Notes: generated by a model from the sequence alone, not told the origin. A stretch of 64,000 nucleotides of DNA from Bacteroidaceae bacterium (GCA_017522915.1 JAFWXX010000035.1:39347-103346); one strand, 5' to 3'. Numbered from the stretch's first letter, positions 44,643 to 54,875 are shown. Numbers and translations are program-made.

Positions 44643-46943
44643 TTACCTTGTTATCTTTATTCCCACGAAGAAAGTTCTTGGCTGTGTAGGGCCATAGAAG
44701 TATCCCGAATCGCGGAACTCGCCTTTGTCAAGGTCTTTCTGGAAACTGTCGAAGATATTCTGTACACCGGCATTGACCTGAAGGTTAATATGGTCGCGAA
44801 GAACAAATGTATAACCGGTCTTGAATGTAAGGTCAAAGAAATCGGGAGTCTTCTCCATACGGTCGTTTTCGATATAACCGGCATAGTGCGGTACATTCAT
44901 AGAGCCGGTATATGTACCGGAGAGCGAGAGGTCGAGTCTCTTGATCGGAGAAGATGTTATAGTAAAGTATCCGTAGTAGTCGGGAGTACGCATCATACGC
45001 TTTGTCGTCAATTCAACGCCATCGACCTCGGTCCACGTTTCTGGTTCCTTGTAACGGCTTTTCTGCGCAGTGAATCCCATTTGCAGGGAGAACTCCTTGC
45101 CGTGGGCTATTTTCGCATCGATATTCGCTCCATACACCCGCGCACCCTTTCCGTTACGGCGTTCCTTCATGGCAAAGCCATCGGCATTCAGGCCCACATC
45201 CTCAAGGATAAACACATCGCTCAAATCGGTATAGAAACCTTCTACAAGAACATTCGCCTGCCAATGGCCGAAACTTGCAGTCCAGTCAATGGAGCCGCTG
45301 AAGCTGTTTGAACGCTCCTCCTTGAGGTTTTCGGCAAGCCTTATCTGCACACCCTCACCGCCTACTGCCGTAACATGAAGGTCCTCGTCATACGCCTGCG
45401 GAGCACGGAAGCCTGTAGAGTAGGTCAGACGCGCCTGAAAATCCTTGCTGGGCTTGAAGAGAAGATTTACACGAGGACTGAATATAGGGTCATCGATAAG
45501 ATTGTGCTTATCGACACGCGCACCTACCAGCAGTGTAAAAAGACGCATTTCCCACTCGTTCTGGATGAACGCACTGGCTATGCGGACATTCTGCTTCATG
45601 TCGCGCTTGTAGCCGGTCATCATGTCGTGCAGCTTGTTCTCCTGATACTCCAGGCCGCCGGTAATTGTAGCCGGAGAGAAAAGGAACTTCTTGATGCGAC
45701 CTGTATATGTCGCACCACCGACCCAAGTGAGGTCATCGGTCTTTCCGTACGCATTAGGGTCGCGCTGCGCACCGTAATAGCTGTCACGGTCGATATGCTG
45801 CAACGATGCATAAAGCGACAACTTGTTCTTGTAGCCGTTCCAGCCCAGATCGTAGGATATTCCACCGCTGTTTATGATATGCTTTGTCTGCTCTGTGATA
45901 TCGCTCTCATGCGGTTCCATATCGAATTTATTGCCTCCACGGCGCAACTCGTTTGTAGTATGGTACTCAAAGCTTAGGCGGCTTGTATGTGTGGGGCGAT
46001 AATATGTACGCAAACCGAAAGTATTTATGTTTATCTTGCCAAGTTCGGAGAAACCGTCGCCGTCATGGTCGTACGGATTGCGGTTGCGGTAATTGGCGTA
46101 GAGAGCTATTCCGTATGAGTTGTCCTTTGATACCAATGAGGCATTCGCTCCCAGGCTCTGTTCCCATGAATCACCGCCGTAACATGCGAGATTGCTGTTT
46201 ATGCTGAAGGAATCACTCGTAGGGTCCTTGGTAATGATATTCACCGTGCCTCCTACCGCATTGGCACCGAACAGCGCAGAGCCGCCGCCACGCACAACCT
46301 CTACACGCTCAATCATATTTACAGGTATCTGTTCAAGACCATAGACACCACTCAATGCACTTACTACCGGACGGCTGTTTATAAGCACTTGCGAATAAGG
46401 GCCTTCGAGACCGTTTATGCGTACCTGCGGAAAACCGCAGTTCTGGCAGTTGTTCTCTACACGCAGACCTGTAACATAGTTGAGGCTCTTTGCCAAATCG
46501 AGCGAGTTGACAGCCTCGAAAAGTTTCATAGAGGCAACTGATACCACGACAGGAGCATCCTTTCGGCTTATCTCGTTACGGTTGGCCGAAACCACAACCT
46601 CGTCTATGGCAACACCCTCTACCTTGAGCTTGAAATGCACCACCGAGACATAGTCCTTGTTCACGACAACCTCTTTAGTAGAGGTCTCATAGCCAACCAT
46701 GCTTACGCGGAGAGTGTATTTTCCGGGACGCATGTTGCGGAACTCGAACTGGCCGCTTTCGTTGCTCATCGTACCTTCACCTGTCTCAACGATAAGTACT
46801 GTCGCAAAGGCGATATTATCTTCCGTGCCATCCTCAATCACATGGCCCGAAATCATGTTTCCCTCCTTAATGGCTGGGACATTCTCTGCCTTCAGAACCA
46901 GGCCGAACAGCAGAAACATAAAAATAAATGACGTTCTTTTCAT
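44643..46943 (-). CDS. TonB-dependent outer membrane receptor
   Basis: A 766-residue receptor: signal peptide (about 1-19), a carboxypeptidase-like regulatory domain (about 28-110; ISGHVIEDGTEDNIAFATV, NESGQFEFRNMRPGKYTLRV), plug domain (about 113-235, DEVVVSANRNEISRKDAPV, VRGGGSALFGANAVGGTVNI) and a beta barrel ending IKITR. CQNC (166-169) sits in the plug before GFPQVRINGLEG, a feature of a Bacteroidetes group of small-ligand receptors related to iron/haem and cobalamin uptake. No SusD partner follows, so glycan uptake is unlikely; the ligand is open. Own promoter upstream. Confidence 0.9.
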   Translation of the reverse strand: MKRTSFIFMFLLFGLVLKAENVPAIKEGNMISGHVIEDGTEDNIAFATVLIVETGEGTMSNESGQFEFRNMRPGKYTLRVSMVGYETSTKEVVVNKDYVSVVHFKLKVEGVAIDEVVVSANRNEISRKDAPVVVSVASMKLFEAVNSLDLAKSLNYVTGLRVENNCQNCGFPQVRINGLEGPYSQVLINSRPVVSALSGVYGLEQIPVNMIERVEVVRGGGSALFGANAVGGTVNIITKDPTSDSFSINSNLACYGGDSWEQSLGANASLVSKDNSYGIALYANYRNRNPYDHDGDGFSELGKININTFGLRTYYRPTHTSRLSFEYHTTNELRRGGNKFDMEPHESDITEQTKHIINSGGISYDLGWNGYKNKLSLYASLQHIDRDSYYGAQRDPNAYGKTDDLTWVGGATYTGRIKKFLFSPATITGGLEYQENKLHDMMTGYKRDMKQNVRIASAFIQNEWEMRLFTLLVGARVDKHNLIDDPIFSPRVNLLFKPSKDFQARLTYSTGFRAPQAYDEDLHVTAVGGEGVQIRLAENLKEERSNSFSGSIDWTASFGHWQANVLVEGFYTDLSDVFILEDVGLNADGFAMKERRNGKGARVYGANIDAKIAHGKEFSLQMGFTAQKSRYKEPETWTEVDGVELTTKRMMRTPDYYGYFTITSSPIKRLDLSLSGTYTGSMNVPHYAGYIENDRMEKTPDFFDLTFKTGYTFVLRDHINLQVNAGVQNIFDSFQKDLDKGEFRDSGYFYGPTQPRTFFVGIKITR

Positions 46944-46994
46944 ATATATAATTTTTTATTGCCCGATATATGGAACCGTATTTTTGTTCCGGAT

Positions 46995-47026
46995 GCAAAG
47001 TTACCCCGTACTGCGCACATAGCAAA
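46995..47026 (-). promoter_or_regulatory. Promoter of the TonB receptor gene
   Basis: Minus strand: TTTG (complement 47023-47026), 19-base spacer, TAACTTTGC (complement 46995-47003), 52 bases before the receptor ATG. No Fur-like palindrome was recognised. Confidence 0.65.
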
Positions 47027-47130
47027 TCACAAATTATTGCTAAAAAAAGCGCAGCACATAGTTGTTTTAAATAAAATTAAACGTAAAACTTAACCATATA
47101 TAGCCTTTTTTACAAAAAGCAAGTGATTTA

Positions 47131-47163
47131 CTTGTGCACAAGAACTTTTTATCCTATTTTCGC
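47131..47163 (+). promoter_or_regulatory. Promoter of the C10 protease gene with a 12-bp palindrome
   Basis: TATTTTCGC (47155-47163), one mismatch from consensus, with CTTG (47131-47134) 20 bases upstream as -33. The -33 is part of the perfect palindrome CTTGTGCACAAG (47131-47142), a possible operator. Confidence 0.45.
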
Positions 47164-47190
47164 GCAATAACTTTACAAAAACAACTTCCC

Positions 47191-50106
47191 ATGAAGAAAA
47201 CTTTTACATTCATTCTAGTTTCACTATTCCTGGCAACCAGCATTTTTGCAGGCCCGATAGACCAGGAGAAGGCATTTGAGATAGCAAGTTCGTTCTGGAA
47301 CAGCAACCCTAAGCTAAAAAAGGGCGTACAATTGCAACCGGTACATGCAGACAAGGCCTCAAAGGCTCCATCACGTGACAACACTACGGCAAACGATGCA
47401 CAGTACTACATTTTCAGCAGCAGCAACAACTGTGGCTTTGTCATTGTTTCGGGTGATGACAAGCTTACACCCATCGTAGGCTATTCCGATAACGGCAACT
47501 CCGAGGAGATGCCGCCTGCACTCGTTGAATGGCTTGCCGAGTACAGCAGCTATGTAAATGATGTTCGCGCAGGAGTTGTCGAGCCGACAAAAACAACTGC
47601 CACAGCAGGCACAAGAATTGAGCCTATGCTAAAGACAAGCTGGAACCAGAGTGCTCCTTATAACAACTATTGCCCCGAAGTGAACGGGCAAAAGACTCCT
47701 ACCGGCTGTACAGCAACTGCCATGGCACAGATTATGAAATTCCATGAGTGGCCGGCAAAGGCAACAAGAAACGTCACCTGGACAAACAACATTACAGGAA
47801 AAACAGAAACCGTTGACCTCACATCGCACTCTTACAGATGGAGCGACATGCTTGAGCACTACCGCAACGGATATACAGCCGAACAGGCCGATGCCGTAGC
47901 GCAGCTGATGATTGATGTAGGCAAGGCAATACAGAGCAACTACGCGCTTACCGGAACCGGAAGTTCCGAGATATACGCATCGTATGCGCTTGTAAATGTT
48001 TTCGACTACAGTCCCGATGTAACTATCGTAAGACGCAGTGACTATACCGATGAAGAGTATGTTTCAATAATCAGAGAGAACCTTGAAGCGCGCCAGCCCT
48101 TGCTTTATACAGGCCAGAGCCAGTCATACGGTAGCGGACACGCTTTCGTTTGCGACGGTATTGACGAGAACAACATGCTTCATATCGACTGGGGATGGGA
48201 CGGTGCATACAACGGATACTTTGACATGACTACTATGGCACCGGGAGGTGCAGGCATCGGCGGTGGTGCCGACAGATATAATGTAGGCCAGACACTTGTC
48301 GCAAACATACAACCGCGAAAGAGCGACGAGCCTGGTATAGAAGGAGAACCCAATGTTTATATGTTGGATGTTGTAGATGCTTTTGCCGACCTGGAGAACA
48401 ATGAAAAGCCGGAAACCCTTTCTGAGCAATCGATATACTATGACAAAAACGGAGATGCAACAATACGTTTTGCTGCAGGCCTCCTCAACTGGTCACATTC
48501 GACTGCTGTAATTTCCATGGTTGTCGGCATTGAAAAGAATGGCGAACCGGTCAAGCTATACAGAATAACAGAACTTACAACAATGAAGTTCAATGATAGC
48601 ATGGGATACTACATCAATATCCCTATCAGCAAAAACCAGTCAAGCAGCTACTATCTTGAAAAAGGAACCTACAATATAAGGATATACTATTCCGACAGCA
48701 AGGATAATGCCTATCTTGCCCGCGGTGCAGAAAACGGACTTATACTGGAAGTGGAAGAGAGCTCTGTCACCATCAGCAAGGAGTTGCCGGAAGCGACACT
48801 ATCCGGTGTCACTTTCCACCAGACACCTCAGATGAAAGGCGACAGACTTGCACTGGATGCCAGATTCAAGACAACAAACGGAAAAAGCGCGACAGTTCTC
48901 ATAGTACCGGTCGTAAACCGCTTGCTTGCCGACGGAACAATCTCTTCAACTATTATATCTACGCAGGCATTAATTCAGATATATGACGACAGGGACATTG
49001 CAGCTACCTTCAATACAAGCTACACATTCCCCGAAGATGGAGAGTATTATATCTCTTTCAAATACAACCTCAAGAACAGCTTCACAGACAGAAGTACAAC
49101 TGTTGACTACGCAAAACTTATTGAAATCGATGGAAAGAGTGAAAAAATAGTTATCAAGTCGGAATTCGAAGGTGCACTGCCTTCGACAACAAGCATAAGT
49201 GCCGTTTCTACAAAGTTGGGAGAAAACCTTAATGTAAGCGCGACGGTGAAGAACATAACTACGACCTCGGATAGCTTTACAGGCACTCTTGCCCTTGTCG
49301 TTGCCAATAACAGCACAGGAAAAGAGCATATCCTTGCAAAGGCATATATAGAGGAATTGGCAATGAATGCCACAACGAAACTTTCATACAACCAGCCCGA
49401 TTATGCTCCGGCGATTGGTTCAGGAAGTTATACAGCATACGTGTGCGAACTGAAGAACGGCAAGCTTGAGAAGATTAGCCAATCGGCAGCGACATGCCAG
49501 TTCACCATAGGCAACAACGTCACAGCTACACCTTATGCCGACGGAAGAATCGTAATAAATGACGGAATAAAAGTAAGACAAGGCAGCCCATTCACTGCCA
49601 AAACAAAATTGAGCAGCACAAACGGCAATTTTGACGGTTACATCAAGGTTATAATAAAGAAGGGCCTTAATACAGTTATACAGAGCGAATATATTGCAGT
49701 TTCCCTCAAAGAAGGAGTGACGACTGATATCGATATTGAATGTACATGCACGAGCAGCACACCGCTCGGACAGTACAAGCTGACCATCAACTATTACGAC
49801 AGCAGCAAGAACAAGCTCGGTACAGTGTCGAACAACACTCTGGCATACCCCGATAACGGATACTTCTGGGTAGCCGATGTCACAGCCATCGACGATGTAC
49901 GCGACAACGGCATAGATGTAGGTACAAAAGGCAACAGCATTATCGTGTCAGGTGCCGAAAATGCCGAAATCACGATATACAGTGTAGATGGCAAGGAGGT
50001 TTACAATGGCAGAGAGCATACCGTGACCGTTGAAAGAGGAATGTACATCATTGCTGTACAGACACCGGGCAACAAGCCATATACGACAAAAGTCTTTGTA
50101 AAGTAA
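47191..50106 (+). CDS. Secreted C10-family (streptopain-like) cysteine protease with sorting-type C-terminus
   Basis: A 971-residue exported protease. From ATG 47191: signal peptide (1-20, IFA), Spi-type inhibitory prodomain (about 21-130), C10 domain (about 140-375) with nucleophile Cys173 (TPTGCTATAMAQIMKFHEWP), His317 (SGHAFVCDGID) and Trp335 (DWGWDG). The long rest is beta-sandwich repeats, ending NAEITIYSVDGKEVYNG...VERGMYIIAV...TKVFVK, which resembles a T9SS type A sorting domain. The longer frame (start 47134) runs through the promoter and is rejected. Likely secreted or surface-bound. Followed by a strong terminator. Confidence 0.9.
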   Translation: MKKTFTFILVSLFLATSIFAGPIDQEKAFEIASSFWNSNPKLKKGVQLQPVHADKASKAPSRDNTTANDAQYYIFSSSNNCGFVIVSGDDKLTPIVGYSDNGNSEEMPPALVEWLAEYSSYVNDVRAGVVEPTKTTATAGTRIEPMLKTSWNQSAPYNNYCPEVNGQKTPTGCTATAMAQIMKFHEWPAKATRNVTWTNNITGKTETVDLTSHSYRWSDMLEHYRNGYTAEQADAVAQLMIDVGKAIQSNYALTGTGSSEIYASYALVNVFDYSPDVTIVRRSDYTDEEYVSIIRENLEARQPLLYTGQSQSYGSGHAFVCDGIDENNMLHIDWGWDGAYNGYFDMTTMAPGGAGIGGGADRYNVGQTLVANIQPRKSDEPGIEGEPNVYMLDVVDAFADLENNEKPETLSEQSIYYDKNGDATIRFAAGLLNWSHSTAVISMVVGIEKNGEPVKLYRITELTTMKFNDSMGYYINIPISKNQSSSYYLEKGTYNIRIYYSDSKDNAYLARGAENGLILEVEESSVTISKELPEATLSGVTFHQTPQMKGDRLALDARFKTTNGKSATVLIVPVVNRLLADGTISSTIISTQALIQIYDDRDIAATFNTSYTFPEDGEYYISFKYNLKNSFTDRSTTVDYAKLIEIDGKSEKIVIKSEFEGALPSTTSISAVSTKLGENLNVSATVKNITTTSDSFTGTLALVVANNSTGKEHILAKAYIEELAMNATTKLSYNQPDYAPAIGSGSYTAYVCELKNGKLEKISQSAATCQFTIGNNVTATPYADGRIVINDGIKVRQGSPFTAKTKLSSTNGNFDGYIKVIIKKGLNTVIQSEYIAVSLKEGVTTDIDIECTCTSSTPLGQYKLTINYYDSSKNKLGTVSNNTLAYPDNGYFWVADVTAIDDVRDNGIDVGTKGNSIIVSGAENAEITIYSVDGKEVYNGREHTVTVERGMYIIAVQTPGNKPYTTKVFVK

Positions 50107-50123
50107 GACAAGAAAAGAGAGAT

Positions 50124-50158
50124 GCAGGTGGGCAACCGGGTTGCTCACCTGCTTTTTT
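50124..50158 (+). terminator. Terminator of the C10 protease gene
   Basis: GCAGGTGGGCAAC (50124-50136) pairs with GTTGCTCACCTGC (50140-50152), three-base loop, followed by TTTTTT. Confidence 0.9.
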
Positions 50159-50298
50159 ATTCGACAAGAAAGGATTGCCGTAAACAGCACTGCACCTGCA
50201 AACCCGACAATCCCTTTTATATATAGCAGTTTCACTTTTCACCCGAAAAGGTTGCCGTTTTGAGCGAGTAGAGCTAACTTAGCGCAAAATTAGGAGCA

Positions 50299-51657
50299 AT
50301 GAAAAGAATAATATCAGCAATCTTGCTTGTATCGTCTGTTGCATTTGCACACGCATGCGGCAGCACCGTTACCCAAAGCAAGGCAAAGAAGATTACAGAC
50401 TATTTCACCTGCACGCTTAATGGCGAGAATGCAGTATATAAGAACAACGGCAAGATTTCTGTAGCAGGAATCGATGCCGCACGCAAAGAGGTATGGAACT
50501 GCTGGCGCAGTGCAGTGGAAAATTTCAAGGAAGAAAAACTTATAGAAGCATTCACGCATGAAGAGCCGCGTGATACCGGCTACTGGCGACTGCCCGAAGA
50601 ACTCGAACCGGAAGCCATTATGCCCTACTACTTCATCAAGAAAGGCGAAAAGCCCGAAAAAGGCTACCCCTTGTTCCTTTATATGCATGGATCGGGACCA
50701 AAGACAAGCGAGTGGGAAAACGGTTTCAAGCTATGCCACAGCTATGACGATGCACCTTCCCTGCATTTCATTCCACAAATCCCGAATGGCTATGGCGAGC
50801 TGTACCGTTGGGCAATACAGAGCAAGCAATGGGCATGGGAAAAGCTTCTTCGTCTGGCATTCCTGAATGAGAATATAGACCCCAACAGAATATATTTCTA
50901 CGGAATTTCAGAAGGCGGTTACGGCAGCCAGCGACTTGCTTCGTTCTATGCCGACTACCTTGCAGGAGCAGGACCTATGGCCGGTGGCGAACCGTTGAAG
51001 AACGCGCCTATGGAGAACCTTGCGAACATAGCCTTTGCATTGCGCACCGGTGAATATGACCACGGTTTCGCACGCAATGCCATGACATACAATGCCGGAA
51101 TTACATTGGACAGCCTCGCAAAAAGACACCCCGGACTTTACAACAGATTCATAGAGATAGTTCCGGGCATGGGGCATGGAATAAACTATGAGAAGACAAC
51201 ACCGTGGCTGAAACAGTTCAGCCGCAATGCCAACCCCTCATATTTCTATTGGGAGGACTACGACATGTACGGACGCCACCGCACAGGCTTCTACAACATA
51301 AGGGTGAACGAAACCTCACGCACAGACGACGAAGAGCGCAGCTGCTACGAGGTGCAGTTCGACGGGAACACAATCAATGTTACAGTAAAGAACGTCACCT
51401 ACACCACTACAAAGGCTATATACAACATACCGATGCTCTTCTCCCGCAGCTACACCGATGCGGCAAAAGGCAACATAACAATATTCCTCAGCGAGAAGCT
51501 GATTGACTTTACAAAGCCTGTAAGGATTGTAGTCAACGGGAAAGAGGCATTCAACGGCAAAGTGAAACCTACATTAAAGGCCATGGTGGAGAGCTGCGCT
51601 GAGTTCTTCGACCCGGAGAGAGTATTCCCGGCATCGGTGGATGTTGATATAAGATAA
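50299..51657 (+). CDS. Secreted alpha/beta-hydrolase, esterase/PHB-depolymerase-like
   Basis: An exported 452-residue serine hydrolase. Signal peptide about 1-19 (VAFAHA, next residue Cys20, poor lipobox). The catalytic set is readable: oxyanion YMHGSGP, nucleophile Ser204 in GISEGGYG, Asp254 in GEYDH and His293 in GMGHGINYE. The C-terminal ~120 residues are beta-rich ([25 protein letters not shown]), perhaps an accessory domain. CE1-like feruloyl or acetyl esterases and PHB depolymerases share this layout; the substrate is unknown. Eleven bases separate it from recR. Confidence 0.82.
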   Translation: MKRIISAILLVSSVAFAHACGSTVTQSKAKKITDYFTCTLNGENAVYKNNGKISVAGIDAARKEVWNCWRSAVENFKEEKLIEAFTHEEPRDTGYWRLPEELEPEAIMPYYFIKKGEKPEKGYPLFLYMHGSGPKTSEWENGFKLCHSYDDAPSLHFIPQIPNGYGELYRWAIQSKQWAWEKLLRLAFLNENIDPNRIYFYGISEGGYGSQRLASFYADYLAGAGPMAGGEPLKNAPMENLANIAFALRTGEYDHGFARNAMTYNAGITLDSLAKRHPGLYNRFIEIVPGMGHGINYEKTTPWLKQFSRNANPSYFYWEDYDMYGRHRTGFYNIRVNETSRTDDEERSCYEVQFDGNTINVTVKNVTYTTTKAIYNIPMLFSRSYTDAAKGNITIFLSEKLIDFTKPVRIVVNGKEAFNGKVKPTLKAMVESCAEFFDPERVFPASVDVDIR

Positions 51658-51667
51658 TTGGCAGACG

Positions 51668-52288
51668 ATGAACCAGGAATACCCATCGGCACTCCTCGAA
51701 AGGGCTGTAAAGGAGTTCACGAAGCTCCCCGGCATAGGACGCAAGACAGCTACCCGTCTTGTGCTGCATCTGTTGCGCAAGAGCGAAGAGGAGGTAGAGA
51801 ACTTCTCCAATGCCTTGACTACGCTAAGACGCGATGCAAAGTATTGCAAGGAGTGCCATAGCATTTCCGATACCGATATATGCCCAATCTGCGCCAACCC
51901 TTTGCGCGACCATAGCATAATATGCGTGGTGGAGAATATCCAGGACGTAATGGCAGTCGAGAACACGATGCAGTACCGAGGAGTGTATCATGTGCTGGGA
52001 GGCGTAATCTCCCCTATGGACGGAATATCGCCAAGCAGCCTCAACATCGACAGCCTTATCAAACGTGTGGCAGAGGGAGAGGTAAAGGAGGTTATTCTTG
52101 CTCTCAGTTCTACCATGGAGGGAGACACCACCAATTTCTACATATACCGCAAACTGCAGCAGTATGGCATAAAACTGTCGGTGATTGCACGCGGAATCTC
52201 AATTGGAGACGAACTTGAATATGCCGATGAGGTAACGCTCGGCAGTTCAATAGTAAACAGAACGCCTTTTACAGGCAAAACAATATGA
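51668..52288 (+). CDS. recR: Recombination mediator RecR
   Basis: Loads RecA with RecF/RecO in gap repair. The 206 residues contain the N-terminal HhH region ([17 protein letters not shown]), the zinc finger C60-x2-C63-x8-C72-x2-C75 and the Toprim domain ([12 protein letters not shown], then [14 protein letters not shown]). Length matches. Stop overlaps the start of the next gene (ATGA), pointing to a recR-membrane protein-glycosyltransferase-GNAT operon. Confidence 0.97.
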   Translation: MNQEYPSALLERAVKEFTKLPGIGRKTATRLVLHLLRKSEEEVENFSNALTTLRRDAKYCKECHSISDTDICPICANPLRDHSIICVVENIQDVMAVENTMQYRGVYHVLGGVISPMDGISPSSLNIDSLIKRVAEGEVKEVILALSSTMEGDTTNFYIYRKLQQYGIKLSVIARGISIGDELEYADEVTLGSSIVNRTPFTGKTI

Positions 52289-52734
52289 CAATGCAGACAG
52301 AAAAGACAATCAGATCGCTTAGATTCAACTACTACACAGCATTCCTTGCTACATTGGCCATAATAGTGGCATTCGAGGGAGGCTTCCTGCATAAGGGAGC
52401 TCTTGCTGCCATACTGTCGGCCGATGACATATACCTGCTTGAAGTTACATCTGTAATGATTACGATAGCACTCATTCCCATTGCGCTCAAGAGTTTCACG
52501 CGCTCGATGAAGAGAGCTGCAGGCATGGGAAAGGCAAAGCTGCTGAAGACATTCGGCAAGATGAGCATTGTGCGCATATCCCTGCTTTTCGCGGTGATTA
52601 CAGTGAATGCTTTCATCTATTACGGGCTCAACTACACCGGCGCACTCTATTGCGGACTCTTCGGATACTGCGCCCTCATATACAGCTACCCCACTGCAAA
52701 CACGTTGGAGAGCTTCATCAACAGCAACGAATGA
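52285..52734 (+). CDS. Small membrane protein of unknown function
   Basis: A 149-residue protein with four predicted transmembrane helices (about 17-37, 46-68, 92-112, 117-137) and short loops rich in Lys/Arg on the cytoplasmic side ([20 protein letters not shown]). No known motif was recognised. It overlaps recR by four bases and ends 13 bases before the glycosyltransferase gene, so it is co-transcribed with both. Confidence 0.75.
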   Translation: MTMQTEKTIRSLRFNYYTAFLATLAIIVAFEGGFLHKGALAAILSADDIYLLEVTSVMITIALIPIALKSFTRSMKRAAGMGKAKLLKTFGKMSIVRISLLFAVITVNAFIYYGLNYTGALYCGLFGYCALIYSYPTANTLESFINSNE

Positions 52735-52747
52735 GAAGCAGAAAATA

Positions 52748-53959
52748 ATGAAACTATCGGTTGTAATAGTAAACTACAAGGTAAAGTACTTTCTTGAGCA
52801 GTGCCTCATTTCGGTACAGAGAGCCGCACGCAAGGTGACGGCCGAGACCATTGTGGTTGACAACGCTTCGGGAGACGGCTCGGTAGAGTACCTCCAGGAG
52901 CGGTTCCCCGACGTCACATTCATTGCAAGCGACAAGAACCTCGGCTTTGCCCGTGCCAACAACATTGCGATAAGGAAGAGCAAGGGAGAATACATCCTGC
53001 TCCTGAACCCAGACACTATTGTAGCCGAAGACACATTCGTTGAGTTCGTCGAATTCATGGAGAGCCACCCCGATGCCGGCGGCTGCGGAGCATACATGCT
53101 GCGGACGGATGGATCATTTGCCCTTGAATCGCGCCGAGGACTGCCAACGCCGTTCGTTTCATTCTGCAAGATGTCGGGCCTCACAAGCCTGTTCCCCAAG
53201 TCACGCTTATTCGGACGCTACTACATGCGCTATCTCAACGAACACGAAGCAAGCGAGATAGAGGTAATATCGGGTGCATACATGCTCCTTAGGCGCGACG
53301 CCCTCGACAAGGCAGGGCTGCTTGACGAAGACTTCTTCATGTACGGAGAGGATATCGACCTGTCATACAGGATACTCAAGAGCGGATACCGCAACTACTT
53401 CGTTCCATCGCCCATACTCCACTACAAGGGAGAGAGTACAGAAAAGAGTTCATACCGGTACGTACATACGTTCTATCAGGCAATGCACCTCTTCTTCAAG
53501 AAGCACTATTCACACTACTCTTTCCTTGCAAGCATACCTGTAAGCATAGCAATCTGGTCAAGAGCCCTGCTTGCATTCATCGGCAACCAGTTCCGCCACC
53601 GCAAAAACATAGTGAACAGCACCCCGCAGCTGAACTGCATTGTAATAGGAGAGAAGGAGAGCAACAACGCCATGAAGAAGATACTTGCCGGCAACTACGG
53701 CAAGGGAGAGCATCTTTATATCGAAGGCAACAGCACATCGTTGCCGCAGGGGCACCTCGCAAGCGGAACAGATATCTCAAGGTACAACACCGTAGTGTAT
53801 GACACCGATGCATACAGCTACAAAGAGATATTCCGTCTTTTGCAGGCGACACCCGGCAACAGGCTTAAGCTGGGCACATATTCGGCAAGGACAAAGGTAT
53901 TCATCACCGAGAACAGAACGATAACAGACGACAGCGACAATGAAAAAAAGCTGGCTTAA
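52748..53959 (+). CDS. Family 2 glycosyltransferase (rhamnosyltransferase-like)
   Basis: A 403-residue glycosyltransferase with the GT-A fold: VVIVNYKVKYFLEQCL, VDNASGDGS and LLLNPDT (metal/donor-binding Asp), then GEDIDLSYRIL (base region). The start is ATG 52748; the longer frame would run through the preceding gene. Homologues transfer sugars (often rhamnose) to cell-surface polysaccharide. The C-terminal ~110 residues after the hydrophobic LLAFIGNQF are poorly recognised and Ser/Thr-rich. It overlaps the GNAT gene by 20 bases. Confidence 0.9.
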   Translation: MKLSVVIVNYKVKYFLEQCLISVQRAARKVTAETIVVDNASGDGSVEYLQERFPDVTFIASDKNLGFARANNIAIRKSKGEYILLLNPDTIVAEDTFVEFVEFMESHPDAGGCGAYMLRTDGSFALESRRGLPTPFVSFCKMSGLTSLFPKSRLFGRYYMRYLNEHEASEIEVISGAYMLLRRDALDKAGLLDEDFFMYGEDIDLSYRILKSGYRNYFVPSPILHYKGESTEKSSYRYVHTFYQAMHLFFKKHYSHYSFLASIPVSIAIWSRALLAFIGNQFRHRKNIVNSTPQLNCIVIGEKESNNAMKKILAGNYGKGEHLYIEGNSTSLPQGHLASGTDISRYNTVVYDTDAYSYKEIFRLLQATPGNRLKLGTYSARTKVFITENRTITDDSDNEKKLA

Positions 53960-54464
53960 GGATGGGGATATAACCCTAAGGGCACCGGAACCGGAAGACC
54001 TGGAACTGATGTATGCCATGGAGAACGACACCTCTATGTGGTGCGCAGGGAACGCCACACTGCCCTACTCGCGCTATACCTTAAGAGCCTACCTCGAACA
54101 GAGCCGGCAGGACCTTTTGAGCGAACGTCAGGCACGCTTTGTCATAGAGACGGAGAGCGGCCCGGCAGGAATGATTGACCTTGCCGACTACGACCCGTTG
54201 AACAGCCGTGCCGAAGTGTGCATAGGTATCCTGGGCTGCTACAGAGGAAAAGGAATTGCTGCACGCGCATTGCAGCTGTTGTGCCAGTATGCCACGGGGC
54301 GGCTGCATCTTCACCAGCTCTACGCATATATCCCGACATGGAACAGCGACAGTATAAGAGTATTTGAAAAAGCCGGCTTCAACGAACACTCCACGCTCAA
54401 GGATTGGATAAGGGACGAAGAGGGATACTCCGATGCAATACTCATGCAAAAAGTGAACAAATAG
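53940..54464 (+). CDS. GNAT-family N-acetyltransferase (RimJ/RimL-like)
   Basis: Acetyl-CoA dependent transferase of 174 residues. It starts with WLKDGDITLRAPEPEDLELMYAMEN, typical of RimJ/RimL-like and SpeG-like GNATs, and has the acetyl-CoA loop in GILGCYRGKGIAARAL. A C-terminal GF-x-E-H region ends FNEHSTLKDWI. Substrate unknown. Co-transcribed with the glycosyltransferase (20-base overlap), so an acetylated sugar or amino sugar is possible. It is the last ordinary gene before tRNA-Asp. Confidence 0.88.
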   Translation: MKKSWLKDGDITLRAPEPEDLELMYAMENDTSMWCAGNATLPYSRYTLRAYLEQSRQDLLSERQARFVIETESGPAGMIDLADYDPLNSRAEVCIGILGCYRGKGIAARALQLLCQYATGRLHLHQLYAYIPTWNSDSIRVFEKAGFNEHSTLKDWIRDEEGYSDAILMQKVNK

Positions 54465-54524
54465 CATAATCGGAACCTAAAAAGCAAAAAAAACGCGCTT
54501 TGCAGCAAAAAAACTTGCAAAACG

Positions 54525-54556
54525 CTTGCAGATTCAAAAAAAAGCCCTACCTTTGC
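54525..54556 (+). promoter_or_regulatory. Promoter of tRNA-Asp
   Basis: CTTG at 54525-54528, 19-base spacer, TACCTTTGC at 54548-54556, about 37 bases before the tRNA. Confidence 0.7.
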
Positions 54557-54592
54557 ACTCGCTTTGAGACACAAACAAAGCAAAAACATATT

Positions 54593-54666
54593 GGTGCGTT
54601 AGTTCAGTTGGTTAGAATATCTGCCTGTCACGCAGGGGGTCACGGGTTCGAGTCCCGTACGCACCG
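54593..54666 (+). tRNA. tRNA-Asp (GTC)
   Basis: A 74-base cloverleaf: acceptor GGTGCGT/ACGCACC with discriminator G, D-arm with AGTTCAGTTGGTTAGA, anticodon loop CTGTCAC (GTC), T-arm ACGGGTTCGAGTCCCGT. CCA is not encoded; the next bases are CAA. Its 3' end is the source of the repeated cores described in the downstream region. Confidence 0.97.
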
Positions 54667-54668
54667 CA

Positions 54669-54698
54669 AGAAGAAACCGCAAGGTTTCTTCTTTTTTT
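54669..54698 (+). terminator. Terminator after tRNA-Asp
   Basis: AGAAGAAACC (54669-54678) and GGTTTCTTCT (54683-54692) with a GCAA tetraloop, then TTTTTT. An identical hairpin lies 113 bases downstream (54782-54811). Confidence 0.9.
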
Positions 54699-54763
54699 GT
54701 ATATACTCTCCCCCGTGACCCGGGGTCAGGGTTCTTTGCAAGCAAAGCGGCAAGCCGGTTACG

Positions 54764-54782
54764 AGTTCCGTACGCACCGCAA
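54764..54782 (+). repeat. tRNA-Asp 3'-end core, copy 2 (attachment-site-like)
   Basis: AGTTCCGTACGCACCGCAA, one mismatch to the tRNA version at 54651-54669, followed by the second identical terminator hairpin at 54782-54811. Confidence 0.85.
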
Positions 54783-54875
54783 GAAGAAACCGCAAGGTTT
54801 CTTCTTTTTTTGTATATACTCTCCCCGTGACCCGGGGTCAGGGTTCTTTGCAAGCAAAGCGGCAAGCCGGTTACG

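Noticed and set aside
46944..47190. An iron-regulated Fur box before the TonB receptor
   Set aside because: No 19-bp Fur-like palindrome is present; only a general promoter was found.
54700..54780. A second tRNA-Asp gene or pseudo-tRNA upstream of core copy 2
   Set aside because: Only the 3' acceptor end matches; the T-loop is disturbed and no D-arm or anticodon arm can be folded.
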